The position numbers and the translations under genes are program-made. A model generated the notes under the pieces. The model was given only the letters and a program-made list of their open reading frames with translations, had not been told where the DNA came from and did no database searches. Shown piece after piece: positions 28,344-37,031 of a DNA stretch of 64,000 bases (positions are counted from its first letter, which is position 1; every line of letters starts with the position of its first letter). Source of the DNA: Deltaproteobacteria bacterium. GTDB taxonomy: Bacteria > Desulfobacterota > Dissulfuribacteria > Dissulfuribacterales > DYLC01. The stretch is from positions 237,081-301,080 of the forward strand of contig JAQVIJ010000001.1 of the NCBI GenBank assembly GCA_028695735.1, read 5' to 3'.

Positions 28344-30650
28344 TCATTCCTGTTCCTCCTGTTTGTACTTACAACCCTTTGCAGGGCATTTCAGGTATTT
28401 TCTGCCGTCTTTCGTATATTTGACCACCAGAAGAGGGTTGTTGCAGATGGGACACGGCCCCTGAACAGGCTCGTCCCAGAGGGCGAAATCACATTCAGGA
28501 TACCGGTTACATCCATAGAAAAACTTGCCCATGCGGGACCGTTTTTTGACCAGCATGCCACCGCAATCCGGCTTCGGGCATGGAATGCCAAGGGATATGG
28601 GCCGTGTATTTTTGCAGGCCGGATAGTTGGAACAGGCCAGAAACTCGCCGAAACGCCCCTTTTTGATGACCATAGGGCTTCCGCATTTGTCGCAGACCTC
28701 GGAAGAAGGCCTGTCCTCCGCCGGCGCATCCTTGACCATCACAATTTCACCCTGTTCATTTCGCGTGAAGTTACTGGTATTCCTGCACTCCGGATAGTTG
28801 GAACAGGCCAGAAACTCGCCGTTTTTGCCGTATTTTATCACCATCTCGCCGCCGCATTTCTCACATACGATGCCGGTCTTGATGCCATCACGCTTCAAGG
28901 AGACCATCTGCTCGCGCGCATTTTCCAGGGTATCCTGAAAACTGCCATAGAATCCCTTCAAGGTTTCAAGCCAGGAAACGGTCCCCTCTTCCACTGCATC
29001 CAGCCGCCTTTCCATGTCTGCGGTAAAACCCACATCCATTATCTGGGAAAAATGCCTGACCAGCAGATCCACCACCAGCATGCCAAGTTCCGTGGGATGG
29101 AACTGGCGCTCCCGCATCTCCACATAGTCCTTGTTCTGAATATTGGAGAGAATAGCAGCATATGTACTGGGCCTGCCGATTCCGTTTTCCTCCAATGCCT
29201 TTATGAGACTGGCCTCGGTGTAACGGGGCGGCGGCTGAGTGAAATGCTGCCTTGAAATCAACTCCTTCAGGGTCAGGACATCCCCTTCTTTCAGCGGAGG
29301 AAGCACCACCTTGCCTGCATCGTCCAGGTCCACTTCGGCTGCCGGGGCGTTTTCCTGCCTTTCCGCAGTCTCATCCTTCTTTTCGGTGTAAATAGAGGTA
29401 AATCCAGGAAAACGCATGACAGTGCCCGTTGCACGCAAGCCGTAATCCCCGGCGGTTATATCGATCTGGGTCTGGTCCAAAACAGCCGGCGACATCTGGG
29501 AGGCCACAAAACGCTTCCAGATGAGTTCATACAAGGCCATTGCATCCCTGTCTAAAAGCCCCTTGAGGGCCTCCGGATGACGCCACACAGAGGTGGGACG
29601 AATGGCCTCGTGGGCATCCTGGGCGTGTGCGATCTTTTTATGGTGCACAAGATTGGTCTCGGCATACTCCTTGCCGAATTCCTTCAGAATCCACTCCCGG
29701 GCCTCGGTGGCCGCTTCCTGACTGATGCGGGTGGAATCCGTTCTCATATAGGTGATGAGCCCCACAGGACCCTCAGCGCCCAATTCCACGCCTTCATAAA
29801 GCCCCTGTGCCACAGCCATGGTCTTTTTGGCACTGAAACGCAGCCGCCTGGCCGCCTCCTGTTGCAGAGTGCTGGTGATGAAAGGAGGAGGCGGGTTCTT
29901 TTTGCGCTCCTTTTTCTGCACTCTGACCACCTGAAACACCGCCTGCTTCAAGGCGGCCTCGACTCTACGTGCGTTCTCTTCCTTATTCAAGGTAAGCTTT
30001 TTGGCCTTGTGAGAGATCACACGGGCGGAAAAGTCAGGCGGCAAGGCCGCTTTCAACAGGGCATCCAGCGTCCAGTATTCCTGGGGCGTAAAGGCCTTTA
30101 TCTCCTTCTCCCTGTCACAGATAAGCCGAAGGGCCACGGACTGCACCCGGCCTGCAGAAAGCCCTCTTTTGACCTTGTCCCACAATATAGGCGAGATCTG
30201 ATACCCCACAAGCCTGTCCAGAATGCGCCTGGCCTGCTGGGATTCAAACCTGTTTTGGCTCAATTCGCCGGGAGAGGCCATGGCTTCCCGAATGGCCCGC
30301 TCGGTGAGTTCATGAAAGAGCACGCGATGAAACTGCTGTTTCTTCTTTCTGTCCCTGAGTTCGTTGGCCAGATGCCATGCAATGGCCTCGCCCTCACGGT
30401 CAGGGTCAGGCGCCAGATAGATGTGTTCCACTTGCGCAGCCTGTTGTTTGAGCTCCTTTATAACCTTGGCCTTGCCGCGAATCACCTCATATTCAGGCTC
30501 AAAGTCCTTGTCTATCTCCACGCCCAGCCGATTTTTAGGCAGGTCTTTGATATGCCCCACAGATGCGGCTACATTGAAATCCTTACCCAGATATTTCTTG
30601 AGGGTGCGCACCTTGGTGGGCGACTCCACTATCACCAGTCCTTTTGCCAT
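28344..30650 (-). CDS. topA: DNA topoisomerase I
   Basis: MAKGLVIVESPTKVRTLKKYLG; YMRTDSTRIS; C-terminal CxxC zinc-ribbon repeats. Start at internal ATG. Confidence 0.97.
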   Translation of the reverse strand: MAKGLVIVESPTKVRTLKKYLGKDFNVAASVGHIKDLPKNRLGVEIDKDFEPEYEVIRGKAKVIKELKQQAAQVEHIYLAPDPDREGEAIAWHLANELRDRKKKQQFHRVLFHELTERAIREAMASPGELSQNRFESQQARRILDRLVGYQISPILWDKVKRGLSAGRVQSVALRLICDREKEIKAFTPQEYWTLDALLKAALPPDFSARVISHKAKKLTLNKEENARRVEAALKQAVFQVVRVQKKERKKNPPPPFITSTLQQEAARRLRFSAKKTMAVAQGLYEGVELGAEGPVGLITYMRTDSTRISQEAATEAREWILKEFGKEYAETNLVHHKKIAHAQDAHEAIRPTSVWRHPEALKGLLDRDAMALYELIWKRFVASQMSPAVLDQTQIDITAGDYGLRATGTVMRFPGFTSIYTEKKDETAERQENAPAAEVDLDDAGKVVLPPLKEGDVLTLKELISRQHFTQPPPRYTEASLIKALEENGIGRPSTYAAILSNIQNKDYVEMRERQFHPTELGMLVVDLLVRHFSQIMDVGFTADMERRLDAVEEGTVSWLETLKGFYGSFQDTLENAREQMVSLKRDGIKTGIVCEKCGGEMVIKYGKNGEFLACSNYPECRNTSNFTRNEQGEIVMVKDAPAEDRPSSEVCDKCGSPMVIKKGRFGEFLACSNYPACKNTRPISLGIPCPKPDCGGMLVKKRSRMGKFFYGCNRYPECDFALWDEPVQGPCPICNNPLLVVKYTKDGRKYLKCPAKGCKYKQEEQE

Positions 30651-30720
30651 ATTGTATGCCTCATTATTCAAAAAATCTCTTCAGGAACCCTCGTTCCCAC
30701 CTGCATTCCATAATTTGATA

Positions 30721-31863
30721 TCACAAACAGCATCTGTACATCTGGCCCGGCATGGCCTCCACCAGGTCCTTGAGCTCCAACTGCAACAATATGACACTCA
30801 AATCCGAGATCTGAAGGCTGCATAGTTCCGCCAGTTCGTCTATGTGTACGGGTTGCGATGAAAGTCTATCCCATACCAGCTTTTCCTCCGGAGTCAAGCC
30901 GTCTATTGCTATTCTATGCAAAGAAAACGCCTCATTCAGCACAGCCTGCCTGCCCACGGCCGCATGCCCGTCCTCACGGCCCCTGCAAGCAAGCCCCACC
31001 TGAAAAAGTATCTCTTCAACATTCTCCACCAGGACCGCGCCCTGCCGGATGAGCCAGTGCACACCGGCGCTGCTTGGGGTATGGACGCTGCCTGGCACAG
31101 CCATCACCTCCCTACCCTGTTCCATGGCATACGAAGCGGTTATGATGGTACCGCTTTTTCTGCCTGCCTCCACCACGACCACGCCCAGAGAAAGCCCGCT
31201 CACCACGCGATTGCGGATGGGAAAATTTCGGGCCTCAGGCGGTGTTCCTGGTGGAAATTCACTCAAGATCAGGCCGTTTGTCTGCATCTTTTGCAAAAAC
31301 TCCCTGGAATGCCTGGGATACCACACGTCCAGACCGCAGCCCTTGACCGCTGTGGAGACCCCTCCCGCCCTCAACGCCGCCTCATGTGCGGCAGCATCTA
31401 TGCCCACGGCAAGCCCTGAGACCACATTTACACCGTTTCGGGCAAGGTCAGCGGCAAACTCATGAGCCACCCTCTGGCCATAGACGCTGCATTTTCGGGC
31501 CCCGATGACCGCTACGGCAGGCCTTTTAAGTATGGAGATTGCCCCGCTGCCATAGAGGATCACCGGAGGATTGGCGATTCCCCTGAGACATTCGGGATAC
31601 TCCTCGTCCCAGTAGGAAATCGCCCATGTCCCCGTCCTTTCAAAAATACGCCAGGACGCCTCCGCCTCACGCCAATCCGGACCTGCGGATAGCAGGGAAA
31701 CCGGACGTGCGGGCAGCCAATCTGCGTGCTCATGCCAGTTTTTGACCTCCAGAACCGCCTCCGGTGAACCCAACCGCTCCACCAGACGGCGCAGGGTAAG
31801 GTTTCCGACTCCACGAATATGCTGAAGGGCTATCCAGGCCTTGATAGAGGATTCCGTCAACAT
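30721..31863 (-). CDS. dprA: DNA processing protein DprA
   Basis: Rossmann region AVIGARKCSVYGQRVAHEFAADLARNGVNVVSGLAVGIDAAAHEAAL; SGTIITASYAMEQGREVMAVPGS. Confidence 0.95.
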   Translation of the reverse strand: MLTESSIKAWIALQHIRGVGNLTLRRLVERLGSPEAVLEVKNWHEHADWLPARPVSLLSAGPDWREAEASWRIFERTGTWAISYWDEEYPECLRGIANPPVILYGSGAISILKRPAVAVIGARKCSVYGQRVAHEFAADLARNGVNVVSGLAVGIDAAAHEAALRAGGVSTAVKGCGLDVWYPRHSREFLQKMQTNGLILSEFPPGTPPEARNFPIRNRVVSGLSLGVVVVEAGRKSGTIITASYAMEQGREVMAVPGSVHTPSSAGVHWLIRQGAVLVENVEEILFQVGLACRGREDGHAAVGRQAVLNEAFSLHRIAIDGLTPEEKLVWDRLSSQPVHIDELAELCSLQISDLSVILLQLELKDLVEAMPGQMYRCCL

Positions 31864-31866
31864 TCT

Positions 31867-32175
31867 CTACTTGCCGGCCTGCACAAACGCCTGAAAGGCC
31901 TCATGGAAAAACTGCGTGACAGCACAGAAGGCCGCAAAATAAGCGGCCCAGCGTACCATCTGTGGAAAACTGGCCTCGTATTTGAACACCTTTTTTGTAA
32001 GACCTACGATGATGAGCACCGTAGCTATGCTGTATATGCTGTATGCCCAGAGGTGTTTGGCCATTACGATGATGACCTCGTTTACCGGGCCTTTGCGCAC
32101 GGTAAAAAACAGGGTAATAAAAACAGCCAGGAGGATGTGCTGAATATCCTGTCTTGTCCACTTATTTTGAGACAT
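31867..32175 (-). CDS. Small membrane protein
   Basis: 102 aa with three apparent hydrophobic segments; directly downstream of divergent promoter region; no family recognised. Confidence 0.5.
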   Translation of the reverse strand: MSQNKWTRQDIQHILLAVFITLFFTVRKGPVNEVIIVMAKHLWAYSIYSIATVLIIVGLTKKVFKYEASFPQMVRWAAYFAAFCAVTQFFHEAFQAFVQAGK

Positions 32176-32230
32176 ATGGCTATATTTGCACCTTTCTTTT
32201 TGTTAAACTATACACTAAAATCAATCTAAA

Positions 32231-33220
32231 ATGGATTCCTCAAAAAATAAACCGTTAACATACTGCTTCGGCCCCGTGCCGTCCAGAAGACTCGGCCTGT
32301 CCCTTGGAGTGGACATACTGCCCCACAAGGTCTGCAATCTGGACTGCATCTACTGCGAATTAGGCCCGACCCTGCAAAAAACCTGCAAAAAAGACCGCTA
32401 CAGGCCCATAGAGCCCATTCAGGAAGAGCTGGAGGGACTGCTGAAAAGGGGGATTCACTTCGACACACTCACCATCACCGCATCCGGCGAACCCACCCTG
32501 CATGAAGACCTCGGCCGATTGGTCTCCTTTGCAAAGGATGTGCTGAAAATAGGCCGGCTGGCCCTGCTGACCAACGCCACCCTTCTGAGCGACCCTGATG
32601 TGCGAAATGCTGTGGCGCAAACGGACATTCTGCTCCCATCCCTCGATGCAGCCAGAGAGACCTCCTTTCGCAGGGTCAACAGGCCGTGTCAGGAACTCTC
32701 GATTCAGCGCATCATTCAGGGCCTGCACGACCTGCAACTCGAATACAAGGGCAGTATGTGGCTGGAGGTGCTGCTGGTCAAGGGCATAAACGATGCACCA
32801 GAAGACATAGACGCCCTCAAACAGGCCGTCAACTTCATTCAGCCTGCGAAGGTGCAGCTCAACACAGTGAACCGTCCTCCCGCTGTGGAATGGGCCAAGC
32901 CCCTTTTCCTGCAGGAACTCCAGGCGATTCAAGGGGCATTGGGCGGCAACACCGAGATCATCGCTGACTTCCGCATCAAGGAACGGGGGCCTGCCGTGTG
33001 GACCGCAGGCGACATCTCAGCCATGCTGACCAGAAGGCCCATGGATATTCATGCGCTTATGTCGGTCACGCAACTGGATTCAAAGACACTGAAAGACATG
33101 CTGCAAGACATGGAAGACACGGGCATGCTTCAGCGTCGCATACTGGAAGGGAAGACCTTTTATTTCATTTCAAACTCGGCGGAATTGCCACGGCGTCCTG
33201 TGGATGCCTCACAACAATAA
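32231..33220 (+). CDS. Radical SAM protein
   Basis: YCFGPVPSRRLGLSLGVDILPHKVCNLDCIYCELG: radical SAM CxxxCxYC pattern. Confidence 0.85.
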   Translation: MDSSKNKPLTYCFGPVPSRRLGLSLGVDILPHKVCNLDCIYCELGPTLQKTCKKDRYRPIEPIQEELEGLLKRGIHFDTLTITASGEPTLHEDLGRLVSFAKDVLKIGRLALLTNATLLSDPDVRNAVAQTDILLPSLDAARETSFRRVNRPCQELSIQRIIQGLHDLQLEYKGSMWLEVLLVKGINDAPEDIDALKQAVNFIQPAKVQLNTVNRPPAVEWAKPLFLQELQAIQGALGGNTEIIADFRIKERGPAVWTAGDISAMLTRRPMDIHALMSVTQLDSKTLKDMLQDMEDTGMLQRRILEGKTFYFISNSAELPRRPVDASQQ

Positions 33221-33247
33221 CTGCTGAAGATTACAATATCAAAACTT

Positions 33248-34783
33248 ATGACAAAGAAAACCCATTCAAAAAACTCACAGATCATCATAAACGTGGACAG
33301 CAGGGAGGAGATAAGGGCCGCCCTTCTGGAAAACGGCAGGCTGGAGGCCTTTCAGATGGAGACCACCGGCGCCTCCCAGACCCGGGGTAACATCTACAAG
33401 GGCCGCATCACCAACATAGAGCCGTCCCTTCAGGCCGCCTTCGTGGACATCGGGCTCAATCGAAACGCATATCTGCCTTTGGATGAGATACATCCCGACT
33501 ATTACGGCTATGAAAAGGATTCATCCAAGGTCATCTCCCTGATCCCCAAGGGGACCGAGGTGCTGGTGCAGATCGCCAAGGAGGAGACTCCGCTCAAAGG
33601 CCCCTCCGTCACCACATATCTGAGCATACCGGGGAGATACCTGGTCCTGATGCCGGGTTCGGATCAGTTAGGGGTGTCCCGCAAGGTGGAGGATGAAGAG
33701 GAGCGCAAAAGGCTCAAGGACATCCTGTCAGAGGCCAAAAGGCCGGAGGGCGTTGGCCTCATAGCCCGAACAGCCGGAGTGGGCATCGCAAAAGCGGAGA
33801 TCAAAAAAGACCTCTCATATCTCATCCGCTTCTGGAATATCCTCAAGAAAAAGGCCCAATCCGCCCCGACCCCATCGCTCATCTATCACGACAGGGAACT
33901 CATCACCCGTTTTCTGCGCGACCACCTGAATACCGATGTAACCGAGATACTGGTGGACGACCAGACAGCCTTTGCAGCCATCAAGAACTTCCTGCACATC
34001 ATCTCTCCCAAACAGGTCTCCTGCCTCACGCTCTATAAGGGCGAACTGCCCATATTCTCCCATTACGGCATAGAGGCCCAGCTGGAGAGCATATTCCACA
34101 AAAAGGTGGAGCTGCCGGCAGGCGGCTATATCTTCATAGAACCCACCGAGGCCCTGGTCTCCATAGATGTCAACTCCGGCAGAAATATTCGCGAAAAGGA
34201 CATCGAAGACACCGCCCTGAAGACCAATCTGGAGGCAGCGGAAGAGATCGCCAGGCATCTCAGGTTTAGGGACCTGGGCGGCATAATCGTAGTGGACTTC
34301 ATAGACATGCGCTCCAATTCCTACAGGCAGCGCGTAGAAAAACACATGAAGGAATGCCTGAAGCGGGATAAGGCCAGGTCAGAGACCTCCCGCATCTCCA
34401 AATTCGGACTCATGGAGATAGTCAGACAGAAGATCGGCTCTCCCTTACAGGTCACCAGCTTCATGACCTGCCCCTGCTGTAACGGCCGAGGCATTTTACG
34501 CTCCACAGAGTCCCTGGCGCCCGCCTGTATCCGGCGCATTCGCGAGGTGCTTTCCAGTGCAAAAAAGCATGGTAGTAAGACCATCACGACCCTTACCATA
34601 GATGCTCATCCTCATCTGGCCCTCTATCTGCTCAACAACAAGCGCACGGAACTCTGCTCCATAGAGACGGAATACCAGGTGCGCATCGTGGTAAACGGTG
34701 ATTCATCCGTGGAGGTGGATGGCTTTCAAATCTCCACCACATATGAAGAACCCCAGCAAGAAGGCAAAAATGTAAAACGGTAA
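33248..34783 (+). CDS. rng: Ribonuclease E/G family
   Basis: GNIYKGRITNIEPSLQAAFVDIGLNRNAYL S1-like domain; SIDVNSGRN and IVVDFIDM catalytic motifs. Confidence 0.93.
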   Translation: MTKKTHSKNSQIIINVDSREEIRAALLENGRLEAFQMETTGASQTRGNIYKGRITNIEPSLQAAFVDIGLNRNAYLPLDEIHPDYYGYEKDSSKVISLIPKGTEVLVQIAKEETPLKGPSVTTYLSIPGRYLVLMPGSDQLGVSRKVEDEEERKRLKDILSEAKRPEGVGLIARTAGVGIAKAEIKKDLSYLIRFWNILKKKAQSAPTPSLIYHDRELITRFLRDHLNTDVTEILVDDQTAFAAIKNFLHIISPKQVSCLTLYKGELPIFSHYGIEAQLESIFHKKVELPAGGYIFIEPTEALVSIDVNSGRNIREKDIEDTALKTNLEAAEEIARHLRFRDLGGIIVVDFIDMRSNSYRQRVEKHMKECLKRDKARSETSRISKFGLMEIVRQKIGSPLQVTSFMTCPCCNGRGILRSTESLAPACIRRIREVLSSAKKHGSKTITTLTIDAHPHLALYLLNNKRTELCSIETEYQVRIVVNGDSSVEVDGFQISTTYEEPQQEGKNVKR

Positions 34784-34805
34784 TGGTTTATTTTTCGAGG
34801 CAGCC

Positions 34806-35900
34806 ATGAAACTCCAATTAGACATACCCGAATTTCTGGAAACACTGGTGCCATATCCCCCTGGCAAGCCCTTGGATGAGCTTCAGCGGGAATATGGCGT
34901 GACCAATGCCATCAAACTGGCCTCCAATGAAAATCCCATCGGTCCATCGCCCAAGGCGATTCAGGCCATTCAAGCCCATCTTTTAAGCCTGCATCGCTAT
35001 CCCGATGGAAGCGCCTACTACCTCAAAAAAAGACTGGCCGAACTACATGGGATTTCCCAAGAAAACCTGGTGATAGGAAACGGTTCCAACGAGATCATCG
35101 AGCTCTTGACTCGTGTGTTCATTCGGCCTGGCCTGGAGGTCGTCAGCAGTGAGCCCAGTTTTCTGGTGTATAAAAAGGTCACACAGGCCGCAGGCGGCGT
35201 AAACCGCATCGTTCCCCTTAAAAATAACCGCCACGACCTAAAGGCCATAGCCCAGGCCGTCTCCAACAGCACGCGCCTCATCTTTCTGGACAACCCCAAC
35301 AATCCCATGGGCACAGTCATAGATTGCAAGGGGTTTGAGGCCTTTCTTGCAGACCTGCCTGCCCATGTAGTGGTGGTGCTGGATGAGGCATACACCGAAT
35401 TCGTCAGGGAAGAGACTCCATCCGGCCTGAATTACATGAAAAAAGACGAACGGGTGGTGGTGATGCGCACATTTTCCAAGGCATACGGTCTGGCAGGCCT
35501 GCGAGTGGGTTATGGAGTCATGCACCCAGTGCTGGCCTCTTTACTCGACCGGGTCAGACAGCCATTCAATGTAAATGCCGCTGCCCAGGCCGCTGCCCAG
35601 GCCGCACTTGATGATGCAGAACACCTGAAAAAAACCCTTGAAATAACCTGGTCAGGCATGGCATATCTAACAGACGAACTGACACAGATGGGGCTTAGTG
35701 TGTTGCCGAGTCAGACCAATTTCTTGATGGTGGATATGGCAATGGACGCTAAAATGGTTTATGAAAGGCTGCTGCGGCTTGGGGTCATAGTCAGGGCCAT
35801 GTCCGCCTACGGGTTCCCAACATATATCCGCATAACCGCTGGCAGGCCTGAGGAAAATGAACGGTGTATAAAGGCTGTTAAAACCATTCTCAAGGGATAA
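34806..35900 (+). CDS. hisC: Histidinol-phosphate aminotransferase
   Basis: KLASNENPIGPSPKAI, GNGSNEIIELL, DEAYTEF, RTFSKAYGLAGLRVGYG. Confidence 0.95.
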   Translation: MKLQLDIPEFLETLVPYPPGKPLDELQREYGVTNAIKLASNENPIGPSPKAIQAIQAHLLSLHRYPDGSAYYLKKRLAELHGISQENLVIGNGSNEIIELLTRVFIRPGLEVVSSEPSFLVYKKVTQAAGGVNRIVPLKNNRHDLKAIAQAVSNSTRLIFLDNPNNPMGTVIDCKGFEAFLADLPAHVVVVLDEAYTEFVREETPSGLNYMKKDERVVVMRTFSKAYGLAGLRVGYGVMHPVLASLLDRVRQPFNVNAAAQAAAQAALDDAEHLKKTLEITWSGMAYLTDELTQMGLSVLPSQTNFLMVDMAMDAKMVYERLLRLGVIVRAMSAYGFPTYIRITAGRPEENERCIKAVKTILKG

Positions 35901-35903
35901 CAT

Positions 35904-36269
35904 ATGTCAAGACCTCCAAAATGCCGTATTGTGGAACAGGCGCCGGTGGCCACCTACTTCAAGCCGCGTGGCATCCCCATGAAAAACCTGGAGGAGAAGA
36001 TCCTCACAGTGGAACAATTGGAAGCCGTACGGTTATGCGATCTGGAAGGCATGGGGCAGGAAGACGCCTCCCTGAAAATGGGCGTCTCACGCCAGACCTT
36101 CGGCCGCATTCTGACGGAGGCCAGAAAACACATAGCCGAGGCCATAGTTACGGGCAAATGCCTGCGCATCGAAGGTGGTCATTACCAGTTCGCGGAGACG
36201 GCTGGTACAGGGCAGAACGCCCCCTGCTGTTGCAACAGGAGACAGAATAAAGACATCAATGACACATGA
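35904..36269 (+). CDS. DUF134 putative DNA-binding protein
   Basis: MSRPPKCRIVEQAPVATYFKPRGIPM...LTVEQLEAVRLCDLEGMGQEDASLKMGVSRQTFGRIL. Confidence 0.92.
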   Translation: MSRPPKCRIVEQAPVATYFKPRGIPMKNLEEKILTVEQLEAVRLCDLEGMGQEDASLKMGVSRQTFGRILTEARKHIAEAIVTGKCLRIEGGHYQFAETAGTGQNAPCCCNRRQNKDINDT

Positions 36270-37005
36270 CACCACACCCCCTGCCGCCATTGAGCTGCAA
36301 GGTATCTCCAAGACATATATCCGCAACAGTGTCAGGGTGGAAACACTGACCAACATCGACTGCGCCATCGAAAAAGGGGAGCTGGTGGCCGTTGTCGGCG
36401 CATCCGGAGTTGGCAAAACCACCCTTTTGCACCTGATGGGGGCATTGGATCGGCCCACAACAGGCGCTGTCTTGCATTTCGGGCAGGATATTTCAGCATT
36501 GTCCGATGAAGAACTGTCCAGATTCCGCAATAAAACCCTGGGATTCGTATTTCAGTTTCATCACCTGCTGCCCGAGTTTACCGCCCTCGAAAACGTCATC
36601 ATGCCATGTCTGATAGCGGCTATGGACAAGACAGAGGCCGTGAATATGGCAAATGAAATCCTCTCGGAGATGGGGCTCGCCAGCCGCAGGGACCATCGCA
36701 TAGAGGAATTGTCAGGAGGCGAGCAGCAGCGTGTGGCCTTGGCGCGGGCCATGGTCAAGCAGCCGGCCATTCTGTTGGCTGATGAGCCCACAGGAAATCT
36801 GGATGAACACACAGGTGAACGGGTGGCAGAACTCATCTTTGAAATGAACAGACGGCATGGCACCACCACTGTGATCGTGACGCACAACCTGGCCTTGGCC
36901 GCCCGCATGGACCGCATCATAGGTCTGGTAGAAGGCAAGGCCATGGAGCTTTCGCATGAAGAATTGAAGTCCTGGGCGGTGGACAGACAAATGACCGCAC
37001 ATTGA
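36259..37005 (+). CDS. lolD: ABC transporter ATP-binding protein, LolD-like
   Basis: GASGVGKTTLLHLMGALD Walker A; LSGGEQQRVALARAM; ILLADEPTGNLD. ATG overlaps the DUF134 stop. Confidence 0.88.
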   Translation: MTHDTTPPAAIELQGISKTYIRNSVRVETLTNIDCAIEKGELVAVVGASGVGKTTLLHLMGALDRPTTGAVLHFGQDISALSDEELSRFRNKTLGFVFQFHHLLPEFTALENVIMPCLIAAMDKTEAVNMANEILSEMGLASRRDHRIEELSGGEQQRVALARAMVKQPAILLADEPTGNLDEHTGERVAELIFEMNRRHGTTTVIVTHNLALAARMDRIIGLVEGKAMELSHEELKSWAVDRQMTAH

Positions 37006-37031
37006 ACTCACAAGAAACATAAAGGACTAAC

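Noticed and set aside
29577-30713. 378-aa plus-strand ORF
   Set aside because: Antisense to topA, which has strong motif support.
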